DNA from: Planctomycetaceae bacterium | Lineage (GTDB): Bacteria > Planctomycetota > Planctomycetia > Pirellulales > UBA1268 | Direction: 5' to 3' | Assembly: GCA_947459185.1 (NCBI GenBank) | Contig: CANHCU010000015.1 | Location: 1-47,389, forward strand | Length of the DNA stretch: 47,389 nucleotides | Shown here: piece after piece, positions 17,491 to 29,529 of the stretch | Position numbering within the stretch: position 1 is the first letter of the stretch | Layout of the letters: each line of letters opens with the position of its first letter | The notes under the pieces: model-generated | The model's database searches: none | The model's input: the letters and a program-made list of their open reading frames with translations, nothing else | What the model was told of the DNA's origin: nothing | Program-made: the position numbers and the translations under genes

Positions 17491-18279
17491 ATGAACGTTT
17501 CAAATCATCCGCACGACTCAGTCACGCCCGGCGACGAATCGGCCGCCATGGCTGCCGATTCGCATCGCCCTGCTGCCGACGACCACGCCGCGACCGCCGG
17601 CGGCTCCGTTGGCCACGAGCAAGCCGCCAGGGCCGATGACGATGATGATGACGGCACGCCCGCTGAACTGGCTGACCCGTTCTCGGGCAGCGAAGATGCC
17701 ACGCCGGTCTCCAGCTCCAACGATGACGCCGACCAGGAGATCGTCGGAGACCGCCATTGGTACATCCTGAAGGTCCAAAGCAATCGCGAGGATTCGATCC
17801 GCGAGACGCTTCTGCGGCGGATTCAGATGCAGGGCCTCGACAAATTTTTTGGCGAGGTGGTCGTTCCCAAGGAGCAGGTCACCGAGTTCAAGGGCGGCAA
17901 GAAGCGGGTGGTCTGGCGGAAGCTGTATCCCGGATACATCCTGGTGAACATGCTTCTCAACGACGAGACCTGGTATCTCGTGAGGGAAACCGGCGGCATC
18001 GGCGACTTCACTGGCTCAGCGGGGCGACCAAGCCCGATGCTGCCGCAGGACGTTGCCAAACTCCTCAACAAGGCCGAGGTCAAGGCCGATGAAGCGCCGC
18101 GGCTCAAGATCGCCTTCAAGAAGGGCGATCGCGTGAAGATCAACGAAGGCACCTTCGAAAATTTTGAAGGCGAGGTCGAGCAGATCGACGAGGCGAACGG
18201 GCGGGTTACGGTGATGCTCAGCATCTTCGGCCGCTCCACGCCGGTGGACATTGAATACTGGCAAATCGAGTCGGTGTAG
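17491..18279 (+). CDS. nusG: Transcription antitermination protein NusG with acidic N-terminal extension
   Basis: NGN domain HWYILKVQSNREDSIRETLLRRIQMQGLDKFFGEVVVPKEQVTEFKGGKKRVVWRKLYPGYILVNM; KOW FKKGDRVKINEGTFENFEGEVEQID. Confidence 0.96.
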   Translation: MNVSNHPHDSVTPGDESAAMAADSHRPAADDHAATAGGSVGHEQAARADDDDDDGTPAELADPFSGSEDATPVSSSNDDADQEIVGDRHWYILKVQSNREDSIRETLLRRIQMQGLDKFFGEVVVPKEQVTEFKGGKKRVVWRKLYPGYILVNMLLNDETWYLVRETGGIGDFTGSAGRPSPMLPQDVAKLLNKAEVKADEAPRLKIAFKKGDRVKINEGTFENFEGEVEQIDEANGRVTVMLSIFGRSTPVDIEYWQIESV

Positions 18280-18307
18280 GGATCGGTAGCAACGAAAGGG
18301 CAGGAAG

Positions 18308-18733
18308 ATGGCGAAGCAGATGGTTGGTCAGGCGAAGTTTCAGGTACCCGGTGGGCAGGCCACGCCGGCGCCCCCGGTCGGCACATCACTCGGCCGTTTT
18401 GGCATCAACCTTGGCCAGTTCGTCTCGCAGTTCAACGACCGCACCCGCGAGGCGGCAGGCATGCCGATCCCGGTGGTTGTCACCGTCTACAACGACCGGT
18501 CGTTTGAATTCATCACCAAGAGCCCGCCTGCAGCGGCGCTGCTGAAAAAAGCCGCAGGGCTTGCCAAGGGCTCGGGCGTGCCCAATAAGGACAAGGTCGG
18601 CAAGGTCACCAAAGCCCAACTCGACGAGATTGTCCGCCTGAAAACGCCCGATCTCAATGCCCGTGACGGCGAATATGCCCGCCGGATGATCGAGGGCACC
18701 GCTCGTAGCATGGGCATCACCGTCGAGGGTTGA
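18308..18733 (+). CDS. rplK: 50S ribosomal protein L11
   Basis: [46 protein letters not shown]. Confidence 0.98.
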   Translation: MAKQMVGQAKFQVPGGQATPAPPVGTSLGRFGINLGQFVSQFNDRTREAAGMPIPVVVTVYNDRSFEFITKSPPAAALLKKAAGLAKGSGVPNKDKVGKVTKAQLDEIVRLKTPDLNARDGEYARRMIEGTARSMGITVEG

Positions 18734-18811
18734 GTAGTCCGTCTTCCGAAGTATCGTTGTCGATCGTTTTATTCTCCACGTTTTTCAAGAGCACCTTCCA
18801 GGATTTCCGCC

Positions 18812-19492
18812 GTGTCCCTCTCCAAGCGCATGCGGGCGATGCTCGCCCTGAAGCCGAAGACCGACGACCCGATCCCGCTGGCTGACGCCGTGGGCGTCAT
18901 CAAGAGCTATCCGCCGGCCAAGTTCGACCAGACCGTCGAGATCCACATGCGTCTCGGCATCGATCCCAAGCAGGCCGATCAGATCATCCGAGGTTCGCTC
19001 GTTCTTCCGCACGGTATCGGCAAGGCCAAGCGAGTGGTCGTGTTTGCCAAGGGCAACCTTGCCGAAGACGCGAAGGCGGCTGGCGCCGAGGCGGTTGGCG
19101 GCGACGAACTTGCCAAGCGGATCAAGGAGGGTTGGACCGACTTCGACGTCTGCATCGCGGCTCCCGACATGATGGGTCTGGTCGGCCCGTTGGGTAAGGT
19201 ACTCGGCCCCAGAGGCCTGATGCCCAGCCCCCGCGCCGGCACCGTTACGGCCGACATCGGCAAGACGGTCAGCGAATACAAGGCGGGAAAGGTTGAGTTT
19301 CGCAACGATCCGACGGGCATTGTTCATGCCGTCGTCGGAAAGGCGAGCTTTGATGCCACGCAACTCGTTGCGAACATCCGTGCTTTCATCGACCACATTC
19401 AGGCCCTGCAGCCGTCGAGCGTACGAGGCCAGTTCGTCCGCAGCGTCTCGATTTCGGCCACCATGACACCAGGCGTCATGGTGGCTGCGTGA
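18812..19492 (+). CDS. rplA: 50S ribosomal protein L1 (GTG start)
   Basis: [46 protein letters not shown]...[15 protein letters not shown]. Confidence 0.98.
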   Translation: MSLSKRMRAMLALKPKTDDPIPLADAVGVIKSYPPAKFDQTVEIHMRLGIDPKQADQIIRGSLVLPHGIGKAKRVVVFAKGNLAEDAKAAGAEAVGGDELAKRIKEGWTDFDVCIAAPDMMGLVGPLGKVLGPRGLMPSPRAGTVTADIGKTVSEYKAGKVEFRNDPTGIVHAVVGKASFDATQLVANIRAFIDHIQALQPSSVRGQFVRSVSISATMTPGVMVAA

Positions 19493-19579
19493 CGCCTGCC
19501 GCCCGCGGCGGCTAGAGCGTGCACGTGATTCCCGTTCAAACAGCACCCCGGTAACACCCTTGGTAAGAGCGATTTCGAC

Positions 19580-20131
19580 ATGAGCAAACTCGTCAAAGAC
19601 ATGTTGGTGGACGACCTGAAGAAGCGGCTCAACAACGTGGGCGATGTGGTCGTTGTCAGCCTCGGCAGGCTCGATGCCCAAAAAACGTCGCAGCTGCGCA
19701 ACACGCTGCGGAAGAAGAAGATTCAGCTGCAGCTGATCAAGAACAGCCTGGCACGCAGGGCCACGCTCGACACCCCTCTCGCGCCGGCTTTCTCCAAGAC
19801 CGAAGGCATGCTGGCGATCGCCTGGGGTGGAGAGGATGTCGTCGATCTCGCCAAGGAACTCGACCGGCTCTCATCCGTCAAGGACTTTGAGGGGCTCGAG
19901 TGCAAGGGTGGCGCTTTGGACGGCGCCCGCCTCGACGCTGGCGACATCAAGCGGGTCGCAAAGTGGCCCACCCGTTCGGAACAGCTCTCCATTCTCTCCG
20001 GCCAGATTTCTGGACTGGCGTCGACGCTTTCCGGCCAGATTCTGTCGGTCGGAGGCACGATCGCCGGTCAGATATCGTCTCGCGTAGAGGATCTGGAGAA
20101 GGCTTCAGGCGGAGAGGCTCCGGCTGCCTGA
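19580..20131 (+). CDS. rplJ: 50S ribosomal protein L10
   Basis: MSKLVKDMLVDDLKKRLNNVGDVVVVSLGRLDAQKTSQLRNTLRKKKIQLQLIKNSLARRA; gene order. Confidence 0.95.
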   Translation: MSKLVKDMLVDDLKKRLNNVGDVVVVSLGRLDAQKTSQLRNTLRKKKIQLQLIKNSLARRATLDTPLAPAFSKTEGMLAIAWGGEDVVDLAKELDRLSSVKDFEGLECKGGALDGARLDAGDIKRVAKWPTRSEQLSILSGQISGLASTLSGQILSVGGTIAGQISSRVEDLEKASGGEAPAA

Positions 20132-20142
20132 GCGGTCTTCCT

Positions 20143-20200
20143 GTGAGTGGCCTCAATTTCCACGGTCTATTCCGTGAATTTTGAGGTGGCCTTCACTCAC
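20143..20200 (+). promoter_or_regulatory. Long imperfect inverted repeat with nested hairpin in the rplJ-rplL spacer
   Basis: GTGAGTGgCCTCAA...CACGGtctattCCGTG...TTGAGGtggccttCACTCAC. Confidence 0.7.
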
Positions 20201-20240
20201 GCAAAGTTCATGGTATGACATTGGGTTCCCCTCAAAGCTA

Positions 20241-20283
20241 TTCAGGGCGATTCAAGGCGATTTAAGGCGATTTAAGGCGATTT
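20241..20283. repeat. 10-bp tandem repeat (about 4 copies) upstream of rplL
   Basis: ttcagggcga ttcaaggcga tttaaggcga tttaaggcga ttt. Confidence 0.9.
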
Positions 20284-20379
20284 GGGTACGGCCCCAACCC
20301 TCAATCATTCAATTCACATCACACCTGACTGGTCGTGCCTATCGACCGTCATTTTTTCGACAGAAAGGGATCTCGAGCG

Positions 20380-20799
20380 ATGGCAACGGCTGAAGCAACG
20401 CGTGAATTCACGAAGGACACCAAGGATCTCGGCGACAAGATCGTCGGCTTGACTCTGAAGGCTGCAAAGGAACTGTCGGACTACCTCGACGAGGTTCACG
20501 GCATCAAGCCGGCGGCCGGCGGCGCGGTGATGATGGCCGCTCCTGGTGCAGGTGGTGCAGGCGGTGCCGCCGAGGCCGCCGCTGAGAAGACCGAATTCGA
20601 CGTCGTTCTCGATGCCTTTGGTGACAACAAGATCGGTGTCATCAAGGTCGTCCGTGCGGCAACGGGCTTGGGCCTTAAGGAAGCCAAGGATCTGGTCGAG
20701 GGTGCTCCGGCGAAGGTCAAGGAAGGGATTTCCAAGGCCGATGCCGAGAAGCTGAAGAAGGAACTCGAGGATTCGGGCGCCAAGGTTTCCATCAAGTAA
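20380..20799 (+). CDS. rplL: 50S ribosomal protein L7/L12
   Basis: [71 protein letters not shown]. Confidence 0.98.
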   Translation: MATAEATREFTKDTKDLGDKIVGLTLKAAKELSDYLDEVHGIKPAAGGAVMMAAPGAGGAGGAAEAAAEKTEFDVVLDAFGDNKIGVIKVVRAATGLGLKEAKDLVEGAPAKVKEGISKADAEKLKKELEDSGAKVSIK

Positions 20800-20817
20800 A
20801 ACCAGCAAAAACAAGCC

Positions 20818-20853
20818 ATTGGCAGGCGGAGGCTTGGTCTTCCGCCTGCCAAT
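20818..20853 (+). terminator. Perfect 13-bp-stem hairpin 3' of rplL (attenuator/processing candidate)
   Basis: ATTGGCAGGCGGA-ggcttggtct-TCCGCCTGCCAAT; no U-tract. Confidence 0.75.
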
Positions 20854-20961
20854 TGGTATAGTATTTGCTGTTCAGTTGCCGCGCCCTCTTGCCCTGCCTA
20901 TCTGCTCTTCTCTGTCCTGTCGGTGCCGCTGCGTTCAATGGCCCCCGCTCGATAGCCATGC

Positions 20962-20995
20962 CTTGGGATTTGTTTGTCCCAAGCCAGGCTTTTTT
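20962..20995 (+). terminator. Intrinsic-terminator-like attenuator in the rpoB leader
   Basis: CTTGGGA-tttgtttg-TCCCAAG-ccaggc-TTTTTT, about 85 bp upstream of the rpoB ATG. Confidence 0.6.
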
Positions 20996-21078
20996 GAACG
21001 GTGCGGGCGTCTGACCGAGCCAGTGCCGCCTTCAGTTTACACACAGTCTCAGACGCCCCGTTCAGGAGCCTTTCCTCT

Positions 21079-24000
21079 ATGGCAACTCGCGCCGTCCGCC
21101 GTCTCCAGCCCACTGAGGTTCGTCACTTCGGCAGCCGCCGCGTCAGCCACTCCATTCCCGATCTCACCGAGATCCAGACTCGCTTCTACGATGCGTTTCT
21201 CCAATACGACGTGCCGTCGAACAAGCGGAAGGATCACGGGATCGAGGGCGTGCTCCGTGAGATTTTCCCGATTGAGAGCTATGACAAGACCGTCAAGATC
21301 GAGTACCTGCGGTACGAACTCGGAAAGCCCCGGTATGATCCAGACGAGTGCCGCCAGCTTCGACTGACTTACGGCCGCCCGCTCCGCGTCACGCTGCGCC
21401 TCACCCGGGAACAGCCGATCGAGGAAGAGGTCTATCTCGGCGACATCCCGATCATGCTCGGTGGTGGTGAGTTCATCATCAACGGTGCCGAGCGTGTCGT
21501 TGTCAGCCAGTTGCATCGCTCCCCTGGTATCGACTTCGTCGCCGACACCGAGTCGAGCGATCGCAAGACGTACAACTGCCGAATCATCCCGGAGCGTGGC
21601 AGCTGGATCGAGCTCAACGTTTCCAAGAAGGACACCCTCCAGGTACGCATCGATCAGAGCGGCAAGTTTTCAGCGCTCACGCTGTTGCGGGCCATGGACC
21701 CGAAGTTCAGCCGTGACTCCGAGATTCTCAAGCTGTTCTACAAGACGTCGGTGGAGAAGGTCGCTGGTGGCCGCAGCGTGCCGAAGCTCGAGGGCCGGAT
21801 CGCTGTCGACGACATCGTCTACCCAAAGGGAAGCGAGCGGGCTGGCGAGATCATTGTCGATGCCGGCGTGAAGATCTCGCACGACATGGCCGAGTTGATC
21901 TGCACTTCCGGCCTGAAGGCGGTCGAGGTGATGCAGGAGCAGAAGGTTCCGCTCCTGATGAACAGCCTCAAGGAAGACTCCGACGAATCGAAGAAGCGGA
22001 CGGCAGTCGCCCCCAGCCACGAAGATGCGCTGGTGCGGATCTATCAGCGGCTCCGACCGGGCAATCCGCCGGCGCTCGACAAGGCGCGGACGCTGTTCGA
22101 CGAGAAGTTCAAGGACACCAACCGGTACCGTCTCGGCAGGGTTGGTCGCTTCCGAATCAATCGCAAGCTCGGGCTGTCAGTGCCGGAAACCGAGATGACG
22201 CTGCGGCCGGATGACCTGATTGCCGCCATCAAGTACATGCTGCAACTCAGCGAAGGAGAGGGCGAGGTTGAAGTCGACGACATCGACCACCTCGGAAACC
22301 GCCGCCTTCGCACGATCGACGAACTCGCCAGCGACGAATTGCGGAAGGGCTTTCTCAAGCTCCGCCGCACTGTGCAGGAGCGAATGAGCCTCAAGGACGT
22401 GGCGGAAATGTCGCCCCGGACGCTCATCAACCCCAAGAGCATTTCGGCCGCGATCGAATACTTCTTCGGCCGGGGTGAACTTTCGCAGGTGGTTGACCAG
22501 ACGAACCCGCTCTCGATGCTCACGCACGAGCGACGCCTCTCCGCGCTCGGCCCGGGCGGCCTGAATCGGAAGCGAGCCGGCTTTGAAGTCCGCGACGTTC
22601 ATATTTCGCACTACGGCCGCATCTGCCCCATCGAAACACCGGAAGGCACGAACATCGGTCTGATCTCGAGCCTGGCCATTTACTCCGGGGTCGATTCGTA
22701 CGGCTTCCTCGTCACTCCGTACCGCAAGGTCTCGAAGTGCAAGTTGACCGACGACGTGGTCTGGCTCCGCGCCGACGAAGAGCATGACGCTCACCTTGCG
22801 CCGGCGGATGCGACGGTGGTGGACGGCAAACTGGAGGGCGACACCATCATCGCCCGGTATCGCGGTGACTTCGTCCTCGTGCCCGCCGACGCCATCGAAT
22901 ACATCGACGTCGCGCCGAGCCAAATGGTGGGCGTGTCGGCCGGCCTGATTCCGTTCCTCGAGCACGACGACGCCAATCGCGCCTTGATGGGCTCCAACAT
23001 GCAGCGGCAGGCCGTGCCGCTCCTGGTGACCGAGCCGCCGATCGTAGGCACGGGAATGGAGCGGGATGTGGCGGTCAATTCCGGCCTGATCGTTCGGGCA
23101 GCCAAGAAGGGGACTGTCTCCTACGTCGATGCCGAATCGATCGAGGTGACTCCGGCGTCCGGGTCGGTGGACAGCTACAAACTCCGGAAGTACGTCGGAC
23201 TCAATGAGCGGACGTGTCAGAATCAAAAGCCGATCGTGCAGCTCGGCCAGAAGGTGGACAAGGGCGATGTACTGGCTGACGGTGCCGCCACCTACAAGGG
23301 CGAGTTGGCCCTCGGCCGCAACGTGCTCGTCGGCTTCATGGCCTGGGACGGCTTCAACTTCGAAGACGCCATCATCATCAGCGAGGAACTGGTGGAAGAC
23401 GATGTCTACACCTCGATCCACATCGAGGAGTACGACATCGAGATTCGTGACACGAAGCTTGGTCGCGAGGAATTCACTCGCGACATACCCAATGTCGGCG
23501 AACGTGCCCTGCACAATCTCGATGAAAGCGGCATCGTCCGCATCGGCACCTATGTCAGGCCTGGTGACATCCTCGTCGGTAAGGTTTCGCCAAAGAGTAA
23601 AACTGAACTGACTCCTGAAGAGAAACTGCTGCACGCCATCTTCGGCCGTGCTGGCGAGGACGTGAAGAACGACTCGCTGGAGGTTCCCTCCGGTGTCGAA
23701 GGCATCGTGATCGCGGCCGAGAAATTCTCCCGGCGGATGAGCCTCTCCGAAGAGGAGCGCCGCGAGTTTGAGAAACAGCTCAAAGAGGCGGAGAACATCG
23801 GCAATGCGGAGATCGCCGAGGTGTTTGCCGCGATGGTCGCCGAACTGGAGAAGGTGCTCCAAAAGCCGCTGACCGCGGCAGACGGCAGCCCGCTGGTACG
23901 AAATCAGGATCATAAGGTCGTGGCCGAGCGGGCAGCCGCCTTCAAGCTCGACGACCTCGACATCCGCTCTCCTCAACGGAAGACCGAGGTCGAGAAGGTT

Positions 24001-24831
24001 GTCAAGACAATGTGGCCTGCTGTTGATGCTGCAGTGGACGCCCGCGATCGCCGTCTCAACAGCATGAAGCGCGGCGATGAGCTGCGGCCAGGTGTGCTGC
24101 AGATGGTGAAGGTCTACGTCGCTGCACGCCGCGTGATTTCGGTCGGCGACAAGATGGCCGGCCGTCACGGCAACAAGGGTGTGATCGCCAAGATCCTGCC
24201 AAAGGAGGACATGCCCTTCCTGGCTGACGGGACTCCGATCCAGATCCTGCTGAATCCCCTCGGCGTGCCAAGCCGCATGAACGTGGGACAGATTCTGGAG
24301 ACGCATCTGGGATGGGCTGGCATGAAGCTCGGTTTTCAGGCCATCACACCGGTGTTCGACGGTGCCAGCGAGGAAGACATTAACGACGTGCTGGATACCG
24401 CCGGCCTGCCGCGGCACGGCAAGGCCCAACTCTATGACGGTCGCACCGGCGAAAAGATGGAGCAGGAGACAACCGTCGGCTACATCTACATGCTCAAACT
24501 CCACCACCTCGTTGACGACAAGGTGCATGCCCGGTCGACCGGCCCCTACTCGCTCATCACGCAGCAGCCGCTGGGTGGCAAGGCCCGGTTCGGCGGTCAG
24601 CGATTTGGCGAGATGGAAGTCTGGGCCTTGGAGGCTTACGGCGCTGCCTACATCCTCCAAGAACTCCTCACCGTCAAGAGCGACGACGTGGAGGGCCGCA
24701 CCAAGATTTACGAGAGCATGGTGAAGGGCGAGAATACGCTCGAAGCGGGCACACCTGCCAGCTTCGACGTGCTCACCAACGAAATTCGCGGCCTGGCCCT
24801 CAACATGCAACTGGAAAAACGACGGGTGTAG
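21079..24831 (+). CDS. rpoB: DNA-directed RNA polymerase subunit beta
   Basis: [44 protein letters not shown]...[17 protein letters not shown]...[14 protein letters not shown]. Confidence 0.99.
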   Translation: MATRAVRRLQPTEVRHFGSRRVSHSIPDLTEIQTRFYDAFLQYDVPSNKRKDHGIEGVLREIFPIESYDKTVKIEYLRYELGKPRYDPDECRQLRLTYGRPLRVTLRLTREQPIEEEVYLGDIPIMLGGGEFIINGAERVVVSQLHRSPGIDFVADTESSDRKTYNCRIIPERGSWIELNVSKKDTLQVRIDQSGKFSALTLLRAMDPKFSRDSEILKLFYKTSVEKVAGGRSVPKLEGRIAVDDIVYPKGSERAGEIIVDAGVKISHDMAELICTSGLKAVEVMQEQKVPLLMNSLKEDSDESKKRTAVAPSHEDALVRIYQRLRPGNPPALDKARTLFDEKFKDTNRYRLGRVGRFRINRKLGLSVPETEMTLRPDDLIAAIKYMLQLSEGEGEVEVDDIDHLGNRRLRTIDELASDELRKGFLKLRRTVQERMSLKDVAEMSPRTLINPKSISAAIEYFFGRGELSQVVDQTNPLSMLTHERRLSALGPGGLNRKRAGFEVRDVHISHYGRICPIETPEGTNIGLISSLAIYSGVDSYGFLVTPYRKVSKCKLTDDVVWLRADEEHDAHLAPADATVVDGKLEGDTIIARYRGDFVLVPADAIEYIDVAPSQMVGVSAGLIPFLEHDDANRALMGSNMQRQAVPLLVTEPPIVGTGMERDVAVNSGLIVRAAKKGTVSYVDAESIEVTPASGSVDSYKLRKYVGLNERTCQNQKPIVQLGQKVDKGDVLADGAATYKGELALGRNVLVGFMAWDGFNFEDAIIISEELVEDDVYTSIHIEEYDIEIRDTKLGREEFTRDIPNVGERALHNLDESGIVRIGTYVRPGDILVGKVSPKSKTELTPEEKLLHAIFGRAGEDVKNDSLEVPSGVEGIVIAAEKFSRRMSLSEEERREFEKQLKEAENIGNAEIAEVFAAMVAELEKVLQKPLTAADGSPLVRNQDHKVVAERAAAFKLDDLDIRSPQRKTEVEKVVKTMWPAVDAAVDARDRRLNSMKRGDELRPGVLQMVKVYVAARRVISVGDKMAGRHGNKGVIAKILPKEDMPFLADGTPIQILLNPLGVPSRMNVGQILETHLGWAGMKLGFQAITPVFDGASEEDINDVLDTAGLPRHGKAQLYDGRTGEKMEQETTVGYIYMLKLHHLVDDKVHARSTGPYSLITQQPLGGKARFGGQRFGEMEVWALEAYGAAYILQELLTVKSDDVEGRTKIYESMVKGENTLEAGTPASFDVLTNEIRGLALNMQLEKRRV

Positions 24832-24860
24832 CAGAGAACCACGTCATCCAACGGCAGGAC

Positions 24861-24940
24861 ACCGCCGGGGCGGCAGAAGCCTCCTCGCGGTGGCCGAGGC
24901 GGCCAAAAGCTCGTCGAGCTTCAGCCGACCCCGGCTCCCC
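24861..24940. repeat. Copy of the dispersed palindromic intergenic repeat family (rpoB-rpoC spacer)
   Basis: GCCGGGGCGGCAGAAG...GCTCGTCGAGCTTCAGCCGACCCCGGCTC; resembles 32676-32839 and 41780-41952. Confidence 0.6.
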
Positions 24941-24995
24941 CGATTCAACAGCAGACGATTGATCGCAAACGGTACTGAACAAGAGGAGCATCCAC

Positions 24996-27900
24996 GTGAG
25001 CATCGGCGAATCCACCTACGATCGCGTCAATGACTATTCGGCCGTGAAGATCAGTCTGGCACGTCCGCACGACATTCGCAGTTGGTCGTTCGGCGAGGTG
25101 AAGAAGCCCGAGACGATCAATTACCGCACCTACCGTCCTGAGAAGGACGGACTGATGTGCGAAAAGATATTTGGACCCGAGAAAGACTGGGAGTGCTCCT
25201 GCGGCAAGTATCGCGGGATGAAGTACAAGGGGATGATCTGCGATCGATGCGGCGTGAAGGTGACGCACAGCCGCGTCCGTCGAAAGCGCATGGGCCACAT
25301 CGAATTGGCCGCCCCGGTGGTTCACATCTGGTTCTTCAAGGCGATGCCGAGCCGCTTGGGTGCGTTGCTCGACATGAAGACCTCGAGCCTGGAGAAGGTG
25401 ATCTACTTCCAGGACTACGTAGTGCTCGACCCCAAGGATACGCCGCTGAAGAAGCAGCAACTCCTGACTGAGGAAGAGTTCCGCGAGGCCCGCAACACCT
25501 ACGGCGAGACCGGCTTCGAGGCCGAAATGGGAGCCGAGGCGGTTCGCAAACTGCTCCTCTCGCTCGACCTCGTGACCCTCTCGAAAGACCTCCGCGTCGA
25601 ACTCGCCACGACCAACAGCAAGCAGAAGAAGAAGGATCTCGTCAATCGCCTGAAGATCGTCGAGGCGATCCGTGACAGTGAGAACAAGCCCGAGTGGATC
25701 GTGCTTGATGTGATCCCTGTCATTCCGCCTGACCTGCGGCCGCTTGTGATGCTCGACTCGGGCAACTTCGCCACCAGCGACTTGAACGATCTCTACCGCC
25801 GCATCATCAATCGCAATAACCGCCTCAAGAAACTCGTTGACTTAAACGCTCCCGAGGTGATCATTCGCAATGAGAAGCGGATGTTGCAGCAGTCTGTCGA
25901 TGCGCTCTTCGACAACAATCGCTGCAAGCGGCCGGTGCTGGCATCGAGTAACCGCCCGCTCAAGAGCCTCACCGACATGATCAAGGGCAAGCAGGGCCGC
26001 TTCCGCGAGAATCTGCTCGGCAAACGCGTTGACTACTCCGCCCGGAGCGTGATCGTGGTGGGGCCCAACCTGCGGCTCCATCAGTGCGGTCTGCCGAAGA
26101 AGATCGCCCTCGAGCTCTACCAGCCCTTCATCATCCGGCGGCTCAAGGAACTCGGCCATGCCGACACCATCAAAAGCGCCAAGAAGATGCTTGAGCGCAA
26201 GGATGCCGAGGTGTGGGACATCCTCGAAGAGGTGATCCGCAACCACCCGGTGCTGCTGAATCGCGCTCCCACCCTGCATCGCATGGGCATTCAGGCCTTC
26301 GAGCCGATGCTCGTCGAGGGCAACGCGATCAAGCTTCATCCACTGGTCTGCAAGGGCTTCAACGCTGACTTCGACGGCGACCAGATGGCCGTGCATCTGC
26401 CGCTCTCCATCGAGGCACAGGTCGAGGCCCACACGCTGATGCTGTCCACCAACAACATCTTCAGCCCTGCCAACGGCGCCCCGATCATCAGCCCGTCCCA
26501 GGACGTGGTGATGGGTTGCTACTACCTCACGATGCTGCTACTCGGCCGCAAGGGCGAGGGCATGGTCTTCAAGAACGTCGAGGAGGTGGAACTGGCACAC
26601 TCGCTTGGCAAGGTCGACACCCATGCCAAGATTCGGGTCAAGCTGCCAGCCGGTCGTCGCCTGAAGACAGACGTCGAAGCGCTCGGCAAGCCCGGCGCTG
26701 TGATTGAGACGACCGTCGGCCGCGTGTTGTTCAATTCGATCCTGCCGGAAGGGATGCTCTTCTACAACATTCCGATGCGATCGAGCGAACTCGCCCGAGT
26801 CATCTCCGACTGCTACCAGGCGCTTGGTCGCCGCAAGACGATCGATCTGCTCGACAACATGAACCGCGTCGGCTTCAGTTGGAGCACGCGGAGCGGCCTC
26901 TCCTTCGCCACGGACGACCTGATCACGCCCGCAAACAAGGGGCGGATCATCGGGAGTGCGGAGAAGGACGTTTTGAAGATCATGAAGCTCTACCAGCGTG
27001 GCGTGATCACCGACGGCGAACGCTACAACCAGGTGCTTGACGCCTGGACGCACGCCCGCGAGCAGATCACCAAGGAGATGATGGACGAACTCGAGCAAGA
27101 CACCGACGCCCGGGATACGCGTTACGCCGGCTACGTGAACCCGATCTTCCTGATGGCGCATTCCGGTGCCCGAGGCGGCGTTGAGCAGATCCGGCAACTC
27201 GCTGGCATGCGAGGCCTGATGGCCAAGCCGTCTGGCAAGATTATCGAGACGCCGATCAAGGCGAACTTCCGTGAAGGCCTCACCGTGCTCGAGTACTTCA
27301 GCTCCACGCACGGTGCCCGCAAGGGTCTCGCCGATACGGCACTCAAGACGGCCGACTCGGGATATCTCACCCGCAAGTTGGCCGACGTGGCGCAGAACGT
27401 GGTCGTGACCATGCACGACTGCGGCACCACGCAGGGCATCGACAAGACGGTCATCTATCGTGGCGAGAAGGTCGAGGTCAGCCTCGCCGACAGCATCCGC
27501 GGCCGTACCAGCCGTGCCAACATCGTGAACCCGATCACCGATGAGGTGGTCGTGCATGAGGACGAACTGATCACCCGCACCATGGCCCGGCAGATCGAGG
27601 AACTCGGGCTTGAAAAAATCCAGGTTCGCAGTGCCCTCACTTGCGAAGCGCCCCTGGGCGTCTGCCGCCTCTGTTATGGCATGGATCTCTCCACAGGCTC
27701 GATGGTGGAAGAGGGCATGGCTGTCGGCATCATCGCGGCCCAGAGCATCGGCGAACCGGGTACGCAGTTGACGATGCGAACGTTCCACATCGGTGGTGTC
27801 GGTCAGCGTGCCATCGAGGAGAACGAGAGCCGTTCCAAGCGGGCTGGAACCGTCAAATTCACGCGTCTTCGGACGGTCCAGAACGAACAGGGTGAGCAGA

Positions 27901-29330
27901 TCGTGCTCGCACGGAACGGTGAAATCGCCGTCGTTGATCCGAAGGGCCGCGAACTCGAAAAGTTTGAGATCCCGGCCGGTGCGATCCTGAAGGTCGCTGA
28001 TAATGACGAGGTCAAGGCCGGAACCGTTCTCGTGCAGTGGGACCCGCACTCGATCCCGATCCTGTCAGAAGTGGCTGGCAAGGTGCGGTACGAGGACGTC
28101 ATCGAAGGCGAGACTCTCCGCGTCGAAAAGGATCCCAGCGGGCACTTGCGGCGAATGGTGATGGAGCACAAGGGCGTCTACCATCCGCAGGTCGTGCTGG
28201 AAGATGAGTCGGGCAAGATCCTCGACTTCTACTACCTGCCCGAAAAGGCCTACATCGAAGTTTCGCCGGGCGAGAAGGTGGCTGCTGGTCACGTTCTTGC
28301 CAAGACGCCTCGCGAGGCGTCGGGCACTCAGGACATCACCGGCGGTCTCCCCCGGGTCACCGAGATCTTCGAGGCTCGGAAGCCGAAGGATCCCGCCATC
28401 ATGGCCGAGATCGACGGCAAGGTCGAACTGCTCGGCGAGAAGCGTCGCGGCAAGCGGACCATCGTTGTGAAGAACGAGAGCGGCGTCGAGCGCGAGCATC
28501 TTGTCACGCACGGCAAGCATCTTCGCGTGCACGCAGGTGACATCGTCAAGGCCGGCGAGGCGTTGGTCGATGGACCGCTGGTGCCGCACGACATTCTTCG
28601 CATCTCCGGTGAGGAAGAGGTGCAGCGGTATCTGGTGCGTGAGATTCAAAATGTCTACCGCAGCCAACGGGTGGACATCGACGACAAGCACATCGAGATC
28701 ATCGTGTCGCAGATGCTGCGGAAGGTGAAGATCGAGACGGTCGGCGACACCGACCTGCTTCCCGGCAGCGTGCTCGACAAGTTCGAGTTCAAGCAGGCCA
28801 ACGACAAGATCGCAGCCGGTCTGCGGATCACGGAGAAGGGCGACAGCGAGTTCGCGGTGGGCAGCGTTGTTCCAAAGGACGTGCTGAGCCAGGCGAATGC
28901 CCAGATCGAGGCGCTGGGAGGCACTCCTGCCAAGGGCGCGAAGCCGAAGCCTGCGTCGGCGAGCACGCAATTGCTGGGCATTACCAAGGCCAGCGTGCAG
29001 AGTTCGAGTTTCATCTCGGCTGCGAGTTTTCAGGAGACGACAAAGGTGCTCACCGAAGCGGCGCTCGCCGGCAAGGTGGACAATCTCGTCGGCCTCAAGG
29101 AGAACGTGATCCTGGGCCACCTCATCCCTGCCGGCACCGGTTTCAACACCTTCCAGTCGGCAGAGGTCCGCGTGCGTCCCGAGGCGCTCGATGCCCTGCG
29201 TATTGATCGCGACAACGTGCTGACGCGGCAGTTTCCGTTGCTGGAGGCAGCCCCCCTCGGCGGAGACGTCCTGTCGGCGGGAGACTCTGCAGGCCAGGCC
29301 GCCATTGAAAGCGGTTCGGACGCCCTGTAG
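24996..29330 (+). CDS. rpoC: DNA-directed RNA polymerase subunit beta' (GTG start)
   Basis: [61 protein letters not shown]. Confidence 0.99.
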   Translation: MSIGESTYDRVNDYSAVKISLARPHDIRSWSFGEVKKPETINYRTYRPEKDGLMCEKIFGPEKDWECSCGKYRGMKYKGMICDRCGVKVTHSRVRRKRMGHIELAAPVVHIWFFKAMPSRLGALLDMKTSSLEKVIYFQDYVVLDPKDTPLKKQQLLTEEEFREARNTYGETGFEAEMGAEAVRKLLLSLDLVTLSKDLRVELATTNSKQKKKDLVNRLKIVEAIRDSENKPEWIVLDVIPVIPPDLRPLVMLDSGNFATSDLNDLYRRIINRNNRLKKLVDLNAPEVIIRNEKRMLQQSVDALFDNNRCKRPVLASSNRPLKSLTDMIKGKQGRFRENLLGKRVDYSARSVIVVGPNLRLHQCGLPKKIALELYQPFIIRRLKELGHADTIKSAKKMLERKDAEVWDILEEVIRNHPVLLNRAPTLHRMGIQAFEPMLVEGNAIKLHPLVCKGFNADFDGDQMAVHLPLSIEAQVEAHTLMLSTNNIFSPANGAPIISPSQDVVMGCYYLTMLLLGRKGEGMVFKNVEEVELAHSLGKVDTHAKIRVKLPAGRRLKTDVEALGKPGAVIETTVGRVLFNSILPEGMLFYNIPMRSSELARVISDCYQALGRRKTIDLLDNMNRVGFSWSTRSGLSFATDDLITPANKGRIIGSAEKDVLKIMKLYQRGVITDGERYNQVLDAWTHAREQITKEMMDELEQDTDARDTRYAGYVNPIFLMAHSGARGGVEQIRQLAGMRGLMAKPSGKIIETPIKANFREGLTVLEYFSSTHGARKGLADTALKTADSGYLTRKLADVAQNVVVTMHDCGTTQGIDKTVIYRGEKVEVSLADSIRGRTSRANIVNPITDEVVVHEDELITRTMARQIEELGLEKIQVRSALTCEAPLGVCRLCYGMDLSTGSMVEEGMAVGIIAAQSIGEPGTQLTMRTFHIGGVGQRAIEENESRSKRAGTVKFTRLRTVQNEQGEQIVLARNGEIAVVDPKGRELEKFEIPAGAILKVADNDEVKAGTVLVQWDPHSIPILSEVAGKVRYEDVIEGETLRVEKDPSGHLRRMVMEHKGVYHPQVVLEDESGKILDFYYLPEKAYIEVSPGEKVAAGHVLAKTPREASGTQDITGGLPRVTEIFEARKPKDPAIMAEIDGKVELLGEKRRGKRTIVVKNESGVEREHLVTHGKHLRVHAGDIVKAGEALVDGPLVPHDILRISGEEEVQRYLVREIQNVYRSQRVDIDDKHIEIIVSQMLRKVKIETVGDTDLLPGSVLDKFEFKQANDKIAAGLRITEKGDSEFAVGSVVPKDVLSQANAQIEALGGTPAKGAKPKPASASTQLLGITKASVQSSSFISAASFQETTKVLTEAALAGKVDNLVGLKENVILGHLIPAGTGFNTFQSAEVRVRPEALDALRIDRDNVLTRQFPLLEAAPLGGDVLSAGDSAGQAAIESGSDAL

Positions 29331-29382
29331 CCCCCCCTTCGATCGTCGTAAGCACGGCAGCATGGAAGCGTTTTGACCGTTA

Positions 29383-29421
29383 AAAACAGCACCGCCCGCC
29401 TTTTGGCCGGCTGGCTGTTTT
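29383..29421 (+). terminator. Putative terminator of the rpl-rpo operon
   Basis: AAAACAGCaccgcccgccttttggccggctgGCTGTTTT inverted repeat 50 bp after the rpoC stop. Confidence 0.6.
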
Positions 29422-29529
29422 GATCCGGAAGGAACGCCGAAGTATCGTCGAAGGCAGGAACACGCCGGCTGTCGCCGATGAAGCCGAGGCTGTGCTTCCA
29501 CCGCCCTCCCTCCTTCCGCGGGAGTCCCG

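Noticed and set aside
22177-24810. 877-aa - strand ORF
   Set aside because: Antisense shadow of rpoB
26538-29501. - strand ORFs of 503 aa (26538..28049) and 478 aa (28065..29501)
   Set aside because: Antisense shadows of rpoC
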